Positions 11,518 through 22,529 of a DNA stretch of 64,000 bases are shown piece after piece. This DNA is from Zanthoxylum bungeanum. Taxonomy: Eukaryota; Streptophyta; Magnoliopsida; Sapindales; Rutaceae. A program made the position numbers and the translations under genes. The notes under the pieces were generated by a model. It saw only the letters and a list, made by a program, of their open reading frames with translations, was not told the DNA's origin and ran no database searches. Each line of letters begins with the position of its first letter. Within the stretch, counting starts at the first letter, position 1. The DNA lies in assembly GCA_019454045.1 (NCBI GenBank), contig SKCR01018443.1, forward strand, positions 248,001 through 312,000, given 5' to 3'.

Positions 11518-11789
11518 TTAAAGGTTAAGATCCAGATAAATCTGACGCCTCTTACCACGATCGTCCTTGGACCAATTTATCTTTGAAAGGATATGGTCAA
11601 CTTGTGGTTCATAGGCTAAAAGTTGGTCTATTAGATCCGGAGCAGTTCTGGCGGTAAAGAGGAGTTCTTTCAAAGGTTTTGACACGAACCCATTTCTTCG
11701 GGCATCATCAAGAAACACACAAAGAAAATCATAAAATCCATCAACGTTAAACAGCCCAATTAGTTTCTGGTGTATGTTCAGGTTCACCC
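11518..11789 (-). pseudogene. LOG-like gene, C-terminal part
   Basis: The reading frame, about 90 codons with no stops, resembles the C-terminal third of LOG proteins. LOG enzymes release free active cytokinin bases from cytokinin riboside 5'-monophosphates, normally in cytosol and nucleus. Recognisable points are LNIHQKLIGLFNVDGFYDF (family: LGIHxKPVGLLNVDGYY), then GFVSKPLKELLFTARTAPDL (family: GFIxPxARxIxVSAPTAxEL), then YEPQVDHILSKINW. The frame ends IYLDLNL. Homology runs right up to the copia insertion at 11,790; upstream residues, including the PGGxGTxxE catalytic motif, are missing. The N-terminal part lies on the same strand at 20,031-20,222. The frame carries on for a few codons into the copia LTR, and that extension is not LOG. 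Assignment to the LOG/lysine-decarboxylase-like fold family is confident; activity of this copy is excluded. Confidence 0.85.
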
Positions 11790-13852
11790 TGTTGGACAAT
11801 TATGACCCATAGCGTCACTATTTGTACAGATCATTTTGTTGTTGTACAAATTAACTATGTGACAAAGGAGATTGCACTCTTATCATTTGTGATTAGATCA
11901 CCTAGATGTATAAATGATAGGAGGTCAATATGAATTGTTCCTGGACTGAGAATGATATGAGACAGTATCAGTCCACGAAGGATAAATCATTAAATATCCA
12001 TAGTCAGAGTATTATCGAGATTGGACATCGATAAATACGTAAAAGACTAGTATTACACTTGTGCGTGTTGTGAGGGCACAACGACATAGTTCTCATATGT
12101 TTGGGTATAGGATACTCATGCAAGTGTAATATGAGGTTGTGTTTTACCGATGGTACGGGAAACAGCTTCGCTCTCGATTAGACCCCATAAGAATTCCATT
12201 GGTAGTATGACTATGTGTCTATGGAAGTCCGAAATCAGGGTATGTGTATTTTGTCTTAACCTGAGACTTGCACCGCTAATACTTGCGACAATCAATATAC
12301 TTTGGTTGAGGTCATCCAGGGCCTTAACCGGTTCTCTGTACGCCAATGCTGGGTATATTGAGAATCGTAGTGTGTTGGGTGTGATGTCAAGACAGAATTG
12401 TCACTCCAGTCATATGGAGATGATGGTCACGTAGGATACGGTACTAGTACTCTTAAGTACTGCAGTCATCGGGAAAAAATGACAAGGTCATGTTTATCCG
12501 ATTATAGAGACTAGTTACCAGACATCCGATATGTGTTTCGTACAGGGCATACACAATTCCAGCCTCCGGCCTAGCACGTGATCATTCGATACTGGATCGA
12601 AATATGCAATACCACGTATACTACGCCTGATATAGATCGTTTATTCCTGTAAGCATGTTTCTGTAGAATTGGGTAGGCATGGCGCTTTGCTAGAAGCCAA
12701 CCTTGTCTTGTGAAACGGTGTAAACGTAGTACGAGGTACTTACGTGTTCGGATAGTCCGACGACCCGATTTACTGCCAACATATCCGGAGATCTCATGGG
12801 TCGCTCCTAGAAGATTCACCGATGACGTATGACTCGCACTTTAATTAATCTGGGATTAATTTAATGAGAGAGAGAAAATTAATCTGGGATTAATTGCGGA
12901 GATATATTATCAGGGATAAAATATCAATTAAAGAGAGAGAACGATTAATTTGGAATTAATCGATAAAATAATATATTTGATATATTATACGAAATTGGAT
13001 TTCGACGCGGAATTAAAATTAGATTTTAATTCGGGCGAACGAATTAATTTAGAATTAATTCGTTAGCGACGTTAATAGTGATTTCGCTAGGCGTAATCAT
13101 TTAATTACGACGCAACAAAAAATTCGTTAATTTGGAATAAGCGAACCCGAGCCCGGGATTATTTGCGAGCGCATTCGTATTTCAAATTCGAATGCGGCAC
13201 GCAAGTAAAATCAAGCGTCAAATCATTAGTCACATCAAGCGTCAAATCACATGTCACTTTGAGTGATGTGACATTTGATTGATGTGAGTTGATGTGAGGT
13301 GATTGAAAGAAAGCATTTAATGCTTGCATTTTTGGAAATTAAAAGTGGTTAATGGTTTAATATTTTTGGAAAATATATAAAACCCTTTTACATTTTTATT
13401 TCCCTCTCTCTCTCTTACACGATTTTAGGCATTTTGGAGCCAAAAACCTTCTTCTCTCCCACACATTTTCTCTTCTGTTTTTCTGCTGCTCATTACCGTG
13501 ACAGTGAAGGACAAACCAGTGAGTATTTTATGGCAAAATACAAGAGAGCTAGCACTCCATGAGTCCATACAAAGGTGATAGGGCAGTGTTTTCATGAGCA
13601 AGGAACCACTTTGTCAAGCTTGGAGCTTGGAGCTTCCATGGAGGACACTCATGGCTGATTCTTGGAGGAGGAAGCAGTCCCCACGCCGAGCAGTACACTG
13701 CAGCCCTCACTGCCGAGCTCCCAAGGGCAGTTCGTTCTTCATCTTTGCATCATCCAGCCGATCAAAATGAGTTATTCCGCACCTCCTTTGATGTGTATTC
13801 ATATTGTTTCATGCTTAATTTATGATCTTGGGACCCTTAAAGGACTCCAACA
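11790..13852 (+). mobile_element. 5' LTR of copia element A
   Basis: The 2,063-bp LTR starts tgttggacaattatgaccc and ends ggactccaaca. It matches the solo LTR at 3,964-6,025 (inverted) and 56,326-58,549. At 12,838-13,150 it has a run of imperfect palindromes of the type ttaatctgggattaa. The end is followed by the primer site, confirming it as a 5' LTR. Confidence 0.9.
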
Positions 13853-13853
13853 A

Positions 13854-13866
13854 TGGTATCTTGAGC
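13854..13866 (+). other. Primer-binding site of copia element A
   Basis: The sequence tggtatcttgagc lies one base after the LTR end. The canonical plant copia site, complementary to the 3' end of initiator tRNA-Met, is tggtatcagagc, which appears unaltered in the related element at 58,551. Confidence 0.8.
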
Positions 13867-16850
13867 TATTGATTGAATGAAATTGATTTTAGGGTTAAAA
13901 TTGGGCAAAACGAATTTGGGCATGATTTTATGAAATTGGATTGATGAATATGCTTAATTGATGTTTAATTGATGATTGATTAGATCAATTTGAAGAAATT
14001 TGGTTTGGAACAAATTTCCCCAATTTGGCTTGTGTTGGCCGAAAATATATACCCTAAAATTGTCTTGGATTTTGATTTTTTGATTCATTGGATGAGTTAG
14101 AAATCATTAGGGGATATTGTTTTAATGTTTAATTTGGTTCAATTGGATTGAATTTGATTTGGGCATTATTTTCCTCCTTGGCCGAGAACTATAGGCATGA
14201 AATTGGGTTTGATTTTGATCAAATTATGTTGGACATGATTCATTGATGATAAGCATGATTAATTGTACAAATTTGGTGTTTTGGAAATATTGATTTGGGT
14301 AATTAATAATGCTATACACTTTAATTTAATTGAATTGAGAAATTGGATTTTGTAATTTAATTAAATTGGGCCTTAAATTGGATTTGGGCTTTTAAAGTTG
14401 TTATTGGGCTTGTTGGGCTTTGTTGTGACAAAGTTGGGTTTAGGAAAAATTGGTTGGATCCAATTAGGCCCAAAACCGCATCCAAAAGGCCCAAATGCGA
14501 CTTAGTGAACCTTTAAAGTTTAATTGGGCCTAATGGGCCAAGATTGATTTCTGGGCTTATGGGGTAACTCCCGGATTGGATTTTGGTTATTCGGTTTGAC
14601 CCGAGTTGACCAAAAGTCCACGTCTTGAAGAAATTAATTAAAAGCCCATTAGACTTTAATTAAATTAATATTGGATATTAATCGGGCTTTGAGACCCGTA
14701 ACGATTAAATTCAGAATTTAAGTCGTAAAGGTTTATTTTATAAAGTGTAATATTTAATTTGGAATTAAATAGTGAATTAGAATTAAATGCGTATTAAATT
14801 GGATTTAATTATGTAATTTAATTAATTCGAGAATTCGTACTTTGAGTACGTGTTCGCAAAACGAGTTTGACTCGAACAAAAATCAAATCGTTGTTTGAAC
14901 ATTGGATGATCACTAATAATCAGATTAATTAATTGGATTAGATTGATTGATAACATGCTTGTGTGAATACATGGTTGCGATGCATGAATAATGTATATCA
15001 GATGGATATTAGCTGGGTGGGGCAATTTTGGAAATTGTAATAAATTTGATTTATTAATTGGACATGCGTGTCCAACCTTATTACGTCATATTCTTTGTAT
15101 TCTCTTCTCACCTATTCCCCTCAATGTAAATGAGGTTTCTTTAGAAGTGTAGTGTAACGGGTAGAAGTAAATACATGTGCTAGTTGGAGAGAGAAAGAGA
15201 GAGATTTGATCTAGGATCAATGTAAGATATCCATCCGCATATCATTATTACTTTTACATACGCACTTTATTATGTGTTTAGAATGCATGCTTAAGGGTGT
15301 ATGATGATGAGACCTTAACAAAGATAATAAATTGGTTGCCAATTTGCACGCGAAAAACCCTCAAATAATATTAAGTGTTTTTCCTTCCATTGAGTGATTC
15401 TCACTCAAGATCCGAGACGGCATTGGTTTGTTGGCCAAAGTTAAGGCCTTTGTCTGTCGAAGATGTGTTTGAATCACGAAGGCTTTGTTCCATGTAAGTG
15501 TCTTGTCCAAGTTGTGGTTTTTTGGCCAAAGTCAAGACCACTTCTTGTCCATCGACATTGAGTACGAAGCTTTCCATGGTCAATGGGTCGCGCTTGACTG
15601 GGATCACTAAGTTTGTTGGGCCAAAGCCAAGGCTTAGTTGATTCAGAGGAAACAGGTTAGGTAATACATTGGATGTATTGGCATATATAAGATATATGTT
15701 TCAGACTTGGATGTCCCCCTACCGGATCTAGGAATTGGATTGGATCCAATCGATCTTAGAGATCTACCTAGTTAATTATCATACAATTAGTTGGCCAAAG
15801 TCAATATTGTGTGATATTTAACGGGATCATAGCCCACTAGGAAACACGGTTTCCCGAGTACTCGACAGAGGGTTGGAGGCTCACCGAAAAATAGTGGGAG
15901 GCAAGAATTGAATTTGCAATATTCGTTCAATTACTCGCCATACGCGCTCATTTCAAATAATTTGTCAAATCAATTAAATGTTAGTTGGACTAATATTTAA
16001 ATTGCTGTTTTTTATAATCAGTTGGACTGTATTATAGTTGATTATATAATTGGATTCTAGTAATCAATATATTTGAATTAATTAATTTCGATTTACAATT
16101 GATTTTATAATTGGATTATAGTAATCAATGTAATTGAGGTTAATTAATTTAAATTATATTTGATTGTATAGTTGGACTATAATAATCAATATAATACATA
16201 GTACCACAAATCGTTGATTAAATAGTTGGACTATTAGAATCAAGATAAAATGAAAGATTAGCATTTAAAAAATAATCCTAGGGAAAATGTATTTAAATGA
16301 CTTAATTTTTCTAATTGGGTATAATATTTCAGGATGGTCCTGGAAATATAATAAGTTAGTTTATTTGATAAAATAACAAAATAGGCCTAAGTCTGGAGTT
16401 AAGCAAATAATTGGAACATGATATTTGGAATATTCATGTAATGATAACTTTAATGCTTAATCCATTATACTTGTCATATAACTCCTTAATTTCTTTATCA
16501 GAACTAAGAATTAGATTATTAAAATATGTTATTGAAATTGAAGGATCTTCATAAATCTATACTTAGATTTTAGAAGTAAATAAATTGCAATAATTAACTC
16601 TTGGAGGGTTAATGACTATTCTCAAGGAGAAAAGTCAAAGTTTGCAATAAAGCATGTAGCGCAAGGCGCACCTTACTTCGATATTCTAGAAGGCCAAGGC
16701 TTGGCCAAAGGCTTCAAGAGTGTTGAAACTGGCAAAGGCAAAATCATTATAATCTTCTAGGAAGATAAAAGGACATATCCCAAGAAGGAATTAAAGACGA
16801 GCAAGGCTCTGACTTCAAATATGTCTATCATAATTATGTTCACTACTAGT
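13867..16850 (+). other. Leader and decayed gag region of copia element A
   Basis: This stretch is AT-rich and has no convincing long ORF. At 15,970-16,250 an irregular tandem of about 60 bp shares agttggactatagtaatcaa and ttaattaattt. The motif ttggccaaag recurs at 15,431, 15,521, 15,791 and nearby. A gag gene is expected before 16,850, but I can recognise no gag domain. The same leader is present in element B (59,330-62,200), so most of it is ancestral to the family. Confidence 0.6.
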
Positions 16851-16859
16851 ATTAAAATT

Positions 16860-19620
16860 AGATTTAAATACTTAGTGTGGTACATAAATATGTACTGATG
16901 TTCAGAATCTGCCATGAGCAGGATACTGACTTCTATTGAGATTTATCTGCGAATTGAAAACGGGACGAAAGTCGCTGTTTTAACAGTAGATATCTAACTT
17001 TAGGAACTACCCTCGGGTGTGTACCTAAATTTGGAAACTGTTATAATGTAACTAGTTTGACTAGAAACATTTTCTTTATATCAGTGTTTAATCCGTTGCG
17101 GATTGAACCTTTATATTTTAGAACACTAAAGTGTTTTATTATATAAAGATGATATTGAGATAAACACATTAGAACTGAACGACATAATTTATATTTAGAA
17201 TATAAATAAATCTCACATGTATACATGACAAACAAATAGCTCAAACTGATTTGATCAGGTTGAAACTTAAAATGTGGCAATGTTGCCTGGGACACATTAA
17301 ACAAGAATCGTATATCCACACTTTCGAAGAGTAGGTACTAGGACATATTTGATTCCATTCAAATAAAGTCTACGAATCTAGTTTATTGGGCAATGTGCCT
17401 AAAACACTATTTACTTGGTAAAAGTGTAAATGCCACCGACCTGTTAGCCCTAGTTCATAGTGAAGCAAGTGGGCCCATGTCTAGCTAGGCTAGATGTGGA
17501 TATGAATATTTCGTGACCTGTACGGATGTGGCATCGCGTTATGGTTATGTGTTTCTTTTGAAGAACACAAATCAGAAACTCTTATAGTTTCGACACGAAA
17601 TAGACATACAGATCGGCTATAGTATTCTACCGTCACGGTAAGACCATAATGGAAAATACTTAAGCAATAAGTTTCTCGGATATTTGAAAGAGTAAAGTAT
17701 TCTTTCAATGAGGACTCCTCCCGGAACACGTCAATTTGACGGTGTATCCGAACTGAGTAACTGAATTTTGTTCGACATGATTAGGTTAATCAAGAGTCGC
17801 TCTGAGCTACCATTTCCTTCAACGGTTCCTATCAACATTCTAACAAATGTTATTTAGAATAAGGTTCCATTAAAATCTTTGACAGATTTCATATTAGATA
17901 TGAACGGGAAAGAAACCGGGTTTCACATTCCTGAAAATTTGGGTATGCCAGGCATATGTTTGGATGATACCAAACTAGAACCCAAATTGGATAAATGCCA
18001 AAATTTAAGTTATCCTAGGGATACCATAAGTATTGTACTTATACATCTCACCAGAGAACAATTAGATTGTTGCTCACCATGCGGTTTTCCTAAGAGGAAT
18101 ACCGATATGCAGTGGTAAGTGGGAGGATAGTAAAACTCGATGAAAATCGTAGTAATACTATTCATGGCAACGATTCCTAATGGAACACAAATAGTTCATC
18201 AAGGATGAAACTAAACCATTAATCTTCGAATACACAAGAACCGCGTAAGTCGGAGAGAGTCAAAAACAACCTGGGGTATGGGTTTCTGATCTCACCTCAT
18301 AAAGATGTCTATCTTATTGAGGTATACCAACTGACTACGTATGAGGAAGTGATACAAGGTATCGACTCCCTATTATGACAAAGTGTCATGATATCCGAAA
18401 TGGATTCCATGTATATCAACAAGTTTGGACACTAGTTTATGTACCGCAAGGCATTGTGCCTACTGGAACTTTATAAGTCTTCAAGGAAGACATACATGGA
18501 AGGCAACATACCAACGTATAAAGCTAGGCTTTTAGCGGAAAGGTATCGTTATCAACATTGTGTTGATTACGATTCAACCTTTTACCTGTTGCCACAGTAA
18601 ATCCATTTGGATAATGCTTGCTAATGCTATATGTTTCATTTATGAAATACGACAGCTGGAACGGGAAAATCACTTTCCTGAAAAGGAAACCTTTTGGAGG
18701 ATGTTTATAACATCCTATCGGTTTTGTCGTACCAAAACTAGCAAACAAGGTTTGCAGGTTGTTCGATCCATGTTTGGATTGAAGCAAGCATAAGTTCTTG
18801 GAATTGTCGGTTTGATGTAATCATAATAGTTTATGATTTAATTCAAAACGAAATGATTCTTGTGTAGATAAGGAGGTTGGTGGGAGCGCACTGACAGTGG
18901 CTGTCCTATAAAATAATGATAATATGTCATTTCTTGGAAATGAGATTCCCATAAAATAACTATCGGCGAAAGCTTGGCTTTCGAAAACTCTCCGTGGAAT
19001 CGTACATTGAAAAATGTACGCGACCTGGTGTCTCATACGCTTTGAGCATATGGATTCACAAACAGGCCAATCCGAGTGATAGTCGCTGGATTAAAGTTAA
19101 GAACGTCCGTTAATATCTTAGAGAACTAAGGATGCTATCTTAAACTATGGAGAAGGAGAACTTGAAGTGACTGGGATCACTGTAGCAAGTTTCCTAAACT
19201 GATAAAATGACTATAAGTCGTAATCGGTATTATACAGTTTGAATAACAGTACAGTGAGCTGGAAATCTTCCAAGCAAGATACTGTTGCTGAATAAACAAC
19301 AAATGCGGGTTAATTGCAGCAGCTGAGGCAGCAATAGAAGCCATCTGGGTCAATAACAAATCTAATTTGATTAGATATAGTTCTGTTAGCAGCTGAGCTA
19401 GGCGTCAGCACAGGCTAAAGAATTAATGGTATCATCAACGATCCAGGTAAATACTTCGATATTCACCTGATTCGTTCGGATCATACATCGTGGCGATGTG
19501 ATGATCGAATAAATCGCATCAGACGATAATCATACAAATCCGCTGACGAAAACCTTTCCTCAGCAATTTGAGCCAACCGTACATAGTTCGGGTGTCAACC
19601 ACTCGAGTGACTGGCTATAG
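16860..19620 (+). pseudogene. Copia pol remnant (PR, INT, RT, RNase H) of element A
   Basis: Domain traces appear in the expected copia order but in shifting frames with many stops. A protease-like stretch (LRIENGTKVAV, then ELPSGVYLNLE) is near 16,940-17,060. Integrase traces near 17,420-17,760 include YEYFVTCTDVASRYGYVFLL and LSMRTPPGT. Around 17,880-18,120 comes the integrase C-terminal region. RT traces near 18,390-18,810 include SEMDSMYINK and, at the end, the counterpart of YGLKQASRSWN. RNase H and C-terminal traces at 19,020-19,610 include GVSYALSIW and SGDWL-like residues before the tract. Whole segments, including the integrase core with its second Asp and the RT YVDD region, are absent. 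It cannot encode a working polyprotein. Confidence 0.75.
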
Positions 19621-19621
19621 G

Positions 19622-19634
19622 CCAAGTGGGAGAC
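19622..19634 (+). other. Polypurine tract of copia element A
   Basis: The sequence ccaagtgggagac lies directly before the 3' LTR start at 19,635. The form aagtgggag before tgttgg is usual in plant copia elements and confirms plus orientation. Confidence 0.85.
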
Positions 19635-20030
19635 TGTTGGACAATTATGACCCATAGCGTCACTATTTGTACAAATCATTGTGTTGTTGTACAAATTAAC
19701 TATGTGACAAAGGAGATTGCACTCTTATCATTTGTGATTAGATCACCTAGATGTATAAATGATAGGAGGTCCATATGATTTGTTCTTGAACTGAGAATGA
19801 TATGAGACAGTATCAGTCCACGAAGGATAAATCATTAAATATCCATAGTCAAAGTATTATCGAGATTGGACATCGATAAATATGTAAAAGACTAGTATTA
19901 CACTTGTGCGTGTTGTGAGGGCACAACAACATAGTTCTCATATGTTTGGGTATAGGATACTCATGCAAGTGTAATATGAGGTTGTGTTTTACTAATGGTA
20001 CGGGAAACAGCTTCGCTCTGGATTAGACCC
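19635..20030 (+). mobile_element. Truncated 3' LTR of copia element A
   Basis: Only the first 396 bp of the roughly 2,063-bp LTR remain, closely matching 11,790-12,185. The junction is cagcttcgctctggattagaccc followed directly by LOG sequence. The bases ccc fit both sides, suggesting repair at a short microhomology. Confidence 0.9.
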
Positions 20031-20222
20031 TCCTTCCTGTACGGCCTTTGAAATGATCCCCATAAGTCCAAGATTACCCCCGCCATATATTAAGTGCATA
20101 TTCCTTGCAGCTATGACTCGACCCAATTCCTGTGATGCTTCTACGTATTGTGGCTTAGTACCAACACTACTACCGTAAAACACACAGATGTTTTCAACTC
20201 GTCTTCTCGAAGTGGCTTCCAT
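20031..20222 (-). pseudogene. LOG-like gene, N-terminal part (captured by Athila)
   Basis: About 64 codons from ATG at 20,222 match the start of LOG proteins: a short basic N-terminus (MEATSRRR), ENICVFYGSSVGTKP (family: ICVFCGSSxGxxxxY; the Cys is Tyr here), then the nucleotide-binding loop IYGGGNLGLMGIISKAV, ending QEGG at the junction. The frame has no stops or introns. Most plant LOG genes have several introns, so an intronless copy inside a TSD-bounded retroelement points to capture of a spliced transcript. About 62 residues between this part and the C-terminal part (11,518-11,789) were lost with the copia 3' LTR. The frame runs a few codons into the copia LTR; that is not LOG. The first ATG is the natural start. 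Confidence 0.85.
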
Positions 20223-20565
20223 TTTTTATATGTATTTCTTTCTCAACTCTGGATGCCTTCAAAAGTGCAATGACGGCTGAATTTACAGTTCCTGAAAAGG
20301 GTGAGTAAAAATAGCACAAGTATCTTCCAGAGGATAATTAGTTGCGAAATAATATCGTGATAGTAAAAAAGGTCTGGATCCTGTCGGAGAAAATAAAAGA
20401 AAACAACAAAACAAATTACAATTATTAAGAAAAGACAAAGAGATATAATATTTACAAGAAAAATAACGGCTTGATTTACGTCTATGCGTCAGGGACAAGC
20501 TTCCCATCCAATTTTCTTATAAATTGGCAAACATTGTCTTTTTTAGTCAGATTCCCAAGACTTAA
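20223..20565 (-). other. Spacer between the two Athila accessory ORFs
   Basis: This AT-rich stretch contains a 74-codon frame (20,283-20,507) with no recognisable domain and a composition like its surroundings. I see no splice-site pair or promoter that can be supported. It may hold the start signal for LOG translation or be plain untranslated sequence. Confidence 0.5.
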
Positions 20566-21063
20566 CTATTGTCTTTCTTTTTGAAATTGTGTATGTAATT
20601 TGCGAATGGCTATGTGTACATATCCACTGGGATGCGTCTCAAGAGTCGAAGATATATTATCTACAGACTGTTTACTCAAGCCATCCCTAATGAATTTAAT
20701 TTTGTCTTCGCGATTATCAGACACCATTCCTAAAGAACGACAACGAGTATTGCAATTCCAGCGTGCACATTTGTAACAAACACCCATTTTATTAGCTCTA
20801 CGTTTTTTTGCATAGGTGCTTCTTCCAAAACCAGGCAGATGTGAAATAAATGAGTCAGAAGACTCACCTGCCAATCGGACTCTTGCTTCAATTACCCAAC
20901 GAAAGTCATTAGGAACACCGTGAATTGTTAGTAGTCTCATCCGTTCCAAGAGAGCTTTGTAAACTTTCATCAGAGATTTTTGAGGGAGAGAAGGAAATTG
21001 CTTGTGAAGATTTGCGAGAGCTTCTTCCATCCTGAAATGACTTAATCTGCAAAAACTAAACAC
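20566..21063 (-). CDS. Unknown 165-residue accessory ORF of the Athila element
   Basis: This frame is fully open, unlike the pol genes just upstream. It starts at ATG 21,063 or, more likely, at the internal Met at 21,030 (MEEALANLHKQFP). The first half looks helical and Leu-rich (SLMKVYKALLERMRLL), then comes a basic KKRRANK patch at about residues 88-94. A Cys cluster C-x2-C-x4-C-x3-C (GVCYKCARWNCNTRCRSLG) at about residues 95-113 could bind zinc. The rest is mixed and ends HTQFQKERQ. I do not recognise a family. It lies about 100 bp after integrase and about 340 bp before the LOG-like ATG, on the same strand. Possibilities include a second captured host gene or a replacement for the env-like frame. 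A nucleic-acid-binding role is a guess from the basic patch and Cys cluster. Confidence 0.6.
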   Translation of the reverse strand: MFSFCRLSHFRMEEALANLHKQFPSLPQKSLMKVYKALLERMRLLTIHGVPNDFRWVIEARVRLAGESSDSFISHLPGFGRSTYAKKRRANKMGVCYKCARWNCNTRCRSLGMVSDNREDKIKFIRDGLSKQSVDNISSTLETHPSGYVHIAIRKLHTQFQKERQ

Positions 21064-21168
21064 ACAAAATTAAATCACACCAAATCATAATATATATAAA
21101 AATTACATTGGTTGCCTCCCTGCGAGCGCTAAGTTTAAAGTCGTCAGCTAGACGTGACTGCCTGAACG

Positions 21169-22480
21169 TTATGCTGGATATGAATGTGTGACACTTTCTT
21201 TTTGTCGCTCAAATGATTCTCCCCAGTAGTGCTTGACACGTTGACTGTTAACCTTAAATGTGTTGTTGGCATTGGGATCCAGTAATTTAACCGCTCCATA
21301 AGGTAAAACCTGAGTGATCATAAATGGACCTGACCACCTAGATTTCAACTTTCCAGGGAAATGTTTCAACCTCGAGTTGTACAACAACACCTACTGCCTG
21401 GTTCCAACTGTCTGTGCCCTATTTTTCGGTCATGCCATTTTTTGGTCTTTTCCTTGTACAATTTGGCATTCTCATAAGCCTGTAGGCGAAATTCCTCCAA
21501 TTCGTTGAGTTGGTGAAGTCTTTTCTCTCCGGCACCTTGTGAATCAAAATTCAACTTCTTCAGTGCCCAGTACGCCTTGTGCTCAAGCTCAACTGGAAAA
21601 TGGCACGCTTTCCCAAACACCAATCGATATGGGGACATACCAATGGGTGTCTTGTAAGCTGTCCGGTAGGCCCATAATGCATCATCTAGTTTTGTAGACC
21701 AGTCCTTCCTTGTTGATCCAACAGTTCTCTCCAAGATTCTTTTGATCTCCCTGTTTGAAACCCCAACTTGTACATTTGACTGTGGATGGTAAGCTGTGGT
21801 AACTTTGTGAGTAACTCCGTATTTGGATAGGAGTGCATCAAAGTACCTGTTAAAGAAATGTGAACCACCATTGCTGATGATCGCCCGAGGTGTTCCGAAG
21901 CGAGTGAAAATGTTCTTTTTAAGGAACTTGATCACCACTTTTGAATCGTTGGATGATAGTGCAATTGCTTCGACCCATTTGGAGACATAGTCTACAACAA
22001 CCAGGATGTACAGGTTTCCGAATGATGGAATAAAGGGTCCCATGAAATCAATACCCCACACATCAAAAATTTCCATTTCCAAAAAATTTTGCAACGGTCC
22101 TTCATTTCTCCACGAAATATTCATTGTTCTCTGGCATCTGTCACATTAAAGAGAAAAAGATAAGCATCTTTAAAAAGAGTGGGCCAAAACAAACCTGATT
22201 GAAGAACTTTGGCTGCAGTTTTGTTTCCACTAAAGTGTCCTCCATATGGTGATGAATGACAGTGCTGCAAAACACTGTTGACCTCCTCCTGTGGAACACA
22301 TCGTCTCAATAATTGATCAGCACAGCGTTTGAACATGTACGGCTCATCCCAGACATTATGCTTGACTTCTTTGAAGAACTTCTTCCGTTGCTGAGTTGTC
22401 CATTCCAACGGCCATTTTCCTGACACAATGTAGTTGACATAGTCAGCATACCAAGGGACTTCCTGTTGTTTCATGGCAAA
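21169..22480 (-). pseudogene. Athila integrase (inactive)
   Basis: Near 22,240-22,300 is the N-terminal zinc region ([17 protein letters not shown]), but the second half lacks the CxxC of the family because the frame runs through NVTDAREQ. The catalytic core follows (21,366-22,124). The first Asp is kept in WGIDFMGPF. The second Asp is Asn in [10 protein letters not shown] (family: ISDGGTHF). The Glu is Gly in [10 protein letters not shown] (family: GQVEVSNREI). The C-terminal domain with SRWSGPFMITQVLPYGAVKL follows in another frame and ends SYPA at 21,169. With two of three catalytic residues changed plus a frameshift, this copy cannot integrate DNA. Confidence 0.9.
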
Positions 22481-22529
22481 CAGCTGTTCATCTGGAAAAG
22501 TTTCTTTGATTGACAGATCTTTGTCAGCT

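Larger units (their letters stand above)
11790..20030 (+). mobile_element. Copia element A (2-kb-LTR family) inside the LOG-like gene
   Basis: It has a 5' LTR at 11,790-13,852, an iMet-type primer site at 13,854-13,866, a long AT-rich leader, decayed protease, integrase, RT and RNase H, a polypurine tract at 19,622-19,634, and a 3' LTR cut short at 20,030. The left flank is LOG sequence and so is the right flank, so it inserted into the LOG-like frame of the Athila element. The expected right-hand target duplication of caccc is gone because a deletion took the rest of the 3' LTR and part of LOG. Coding remnants are in pieces with many stops. Confidence 0.88.

Noticed and set aside
20031..20222. 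First exon of a functional host LOG gene beside the Athila element
   Set aside because: Both LOG halves lie inside the gaaaa-bounded Athila element, in its sense direction, and the C-terminal half lies 8 kb away only because of the copia insertion.
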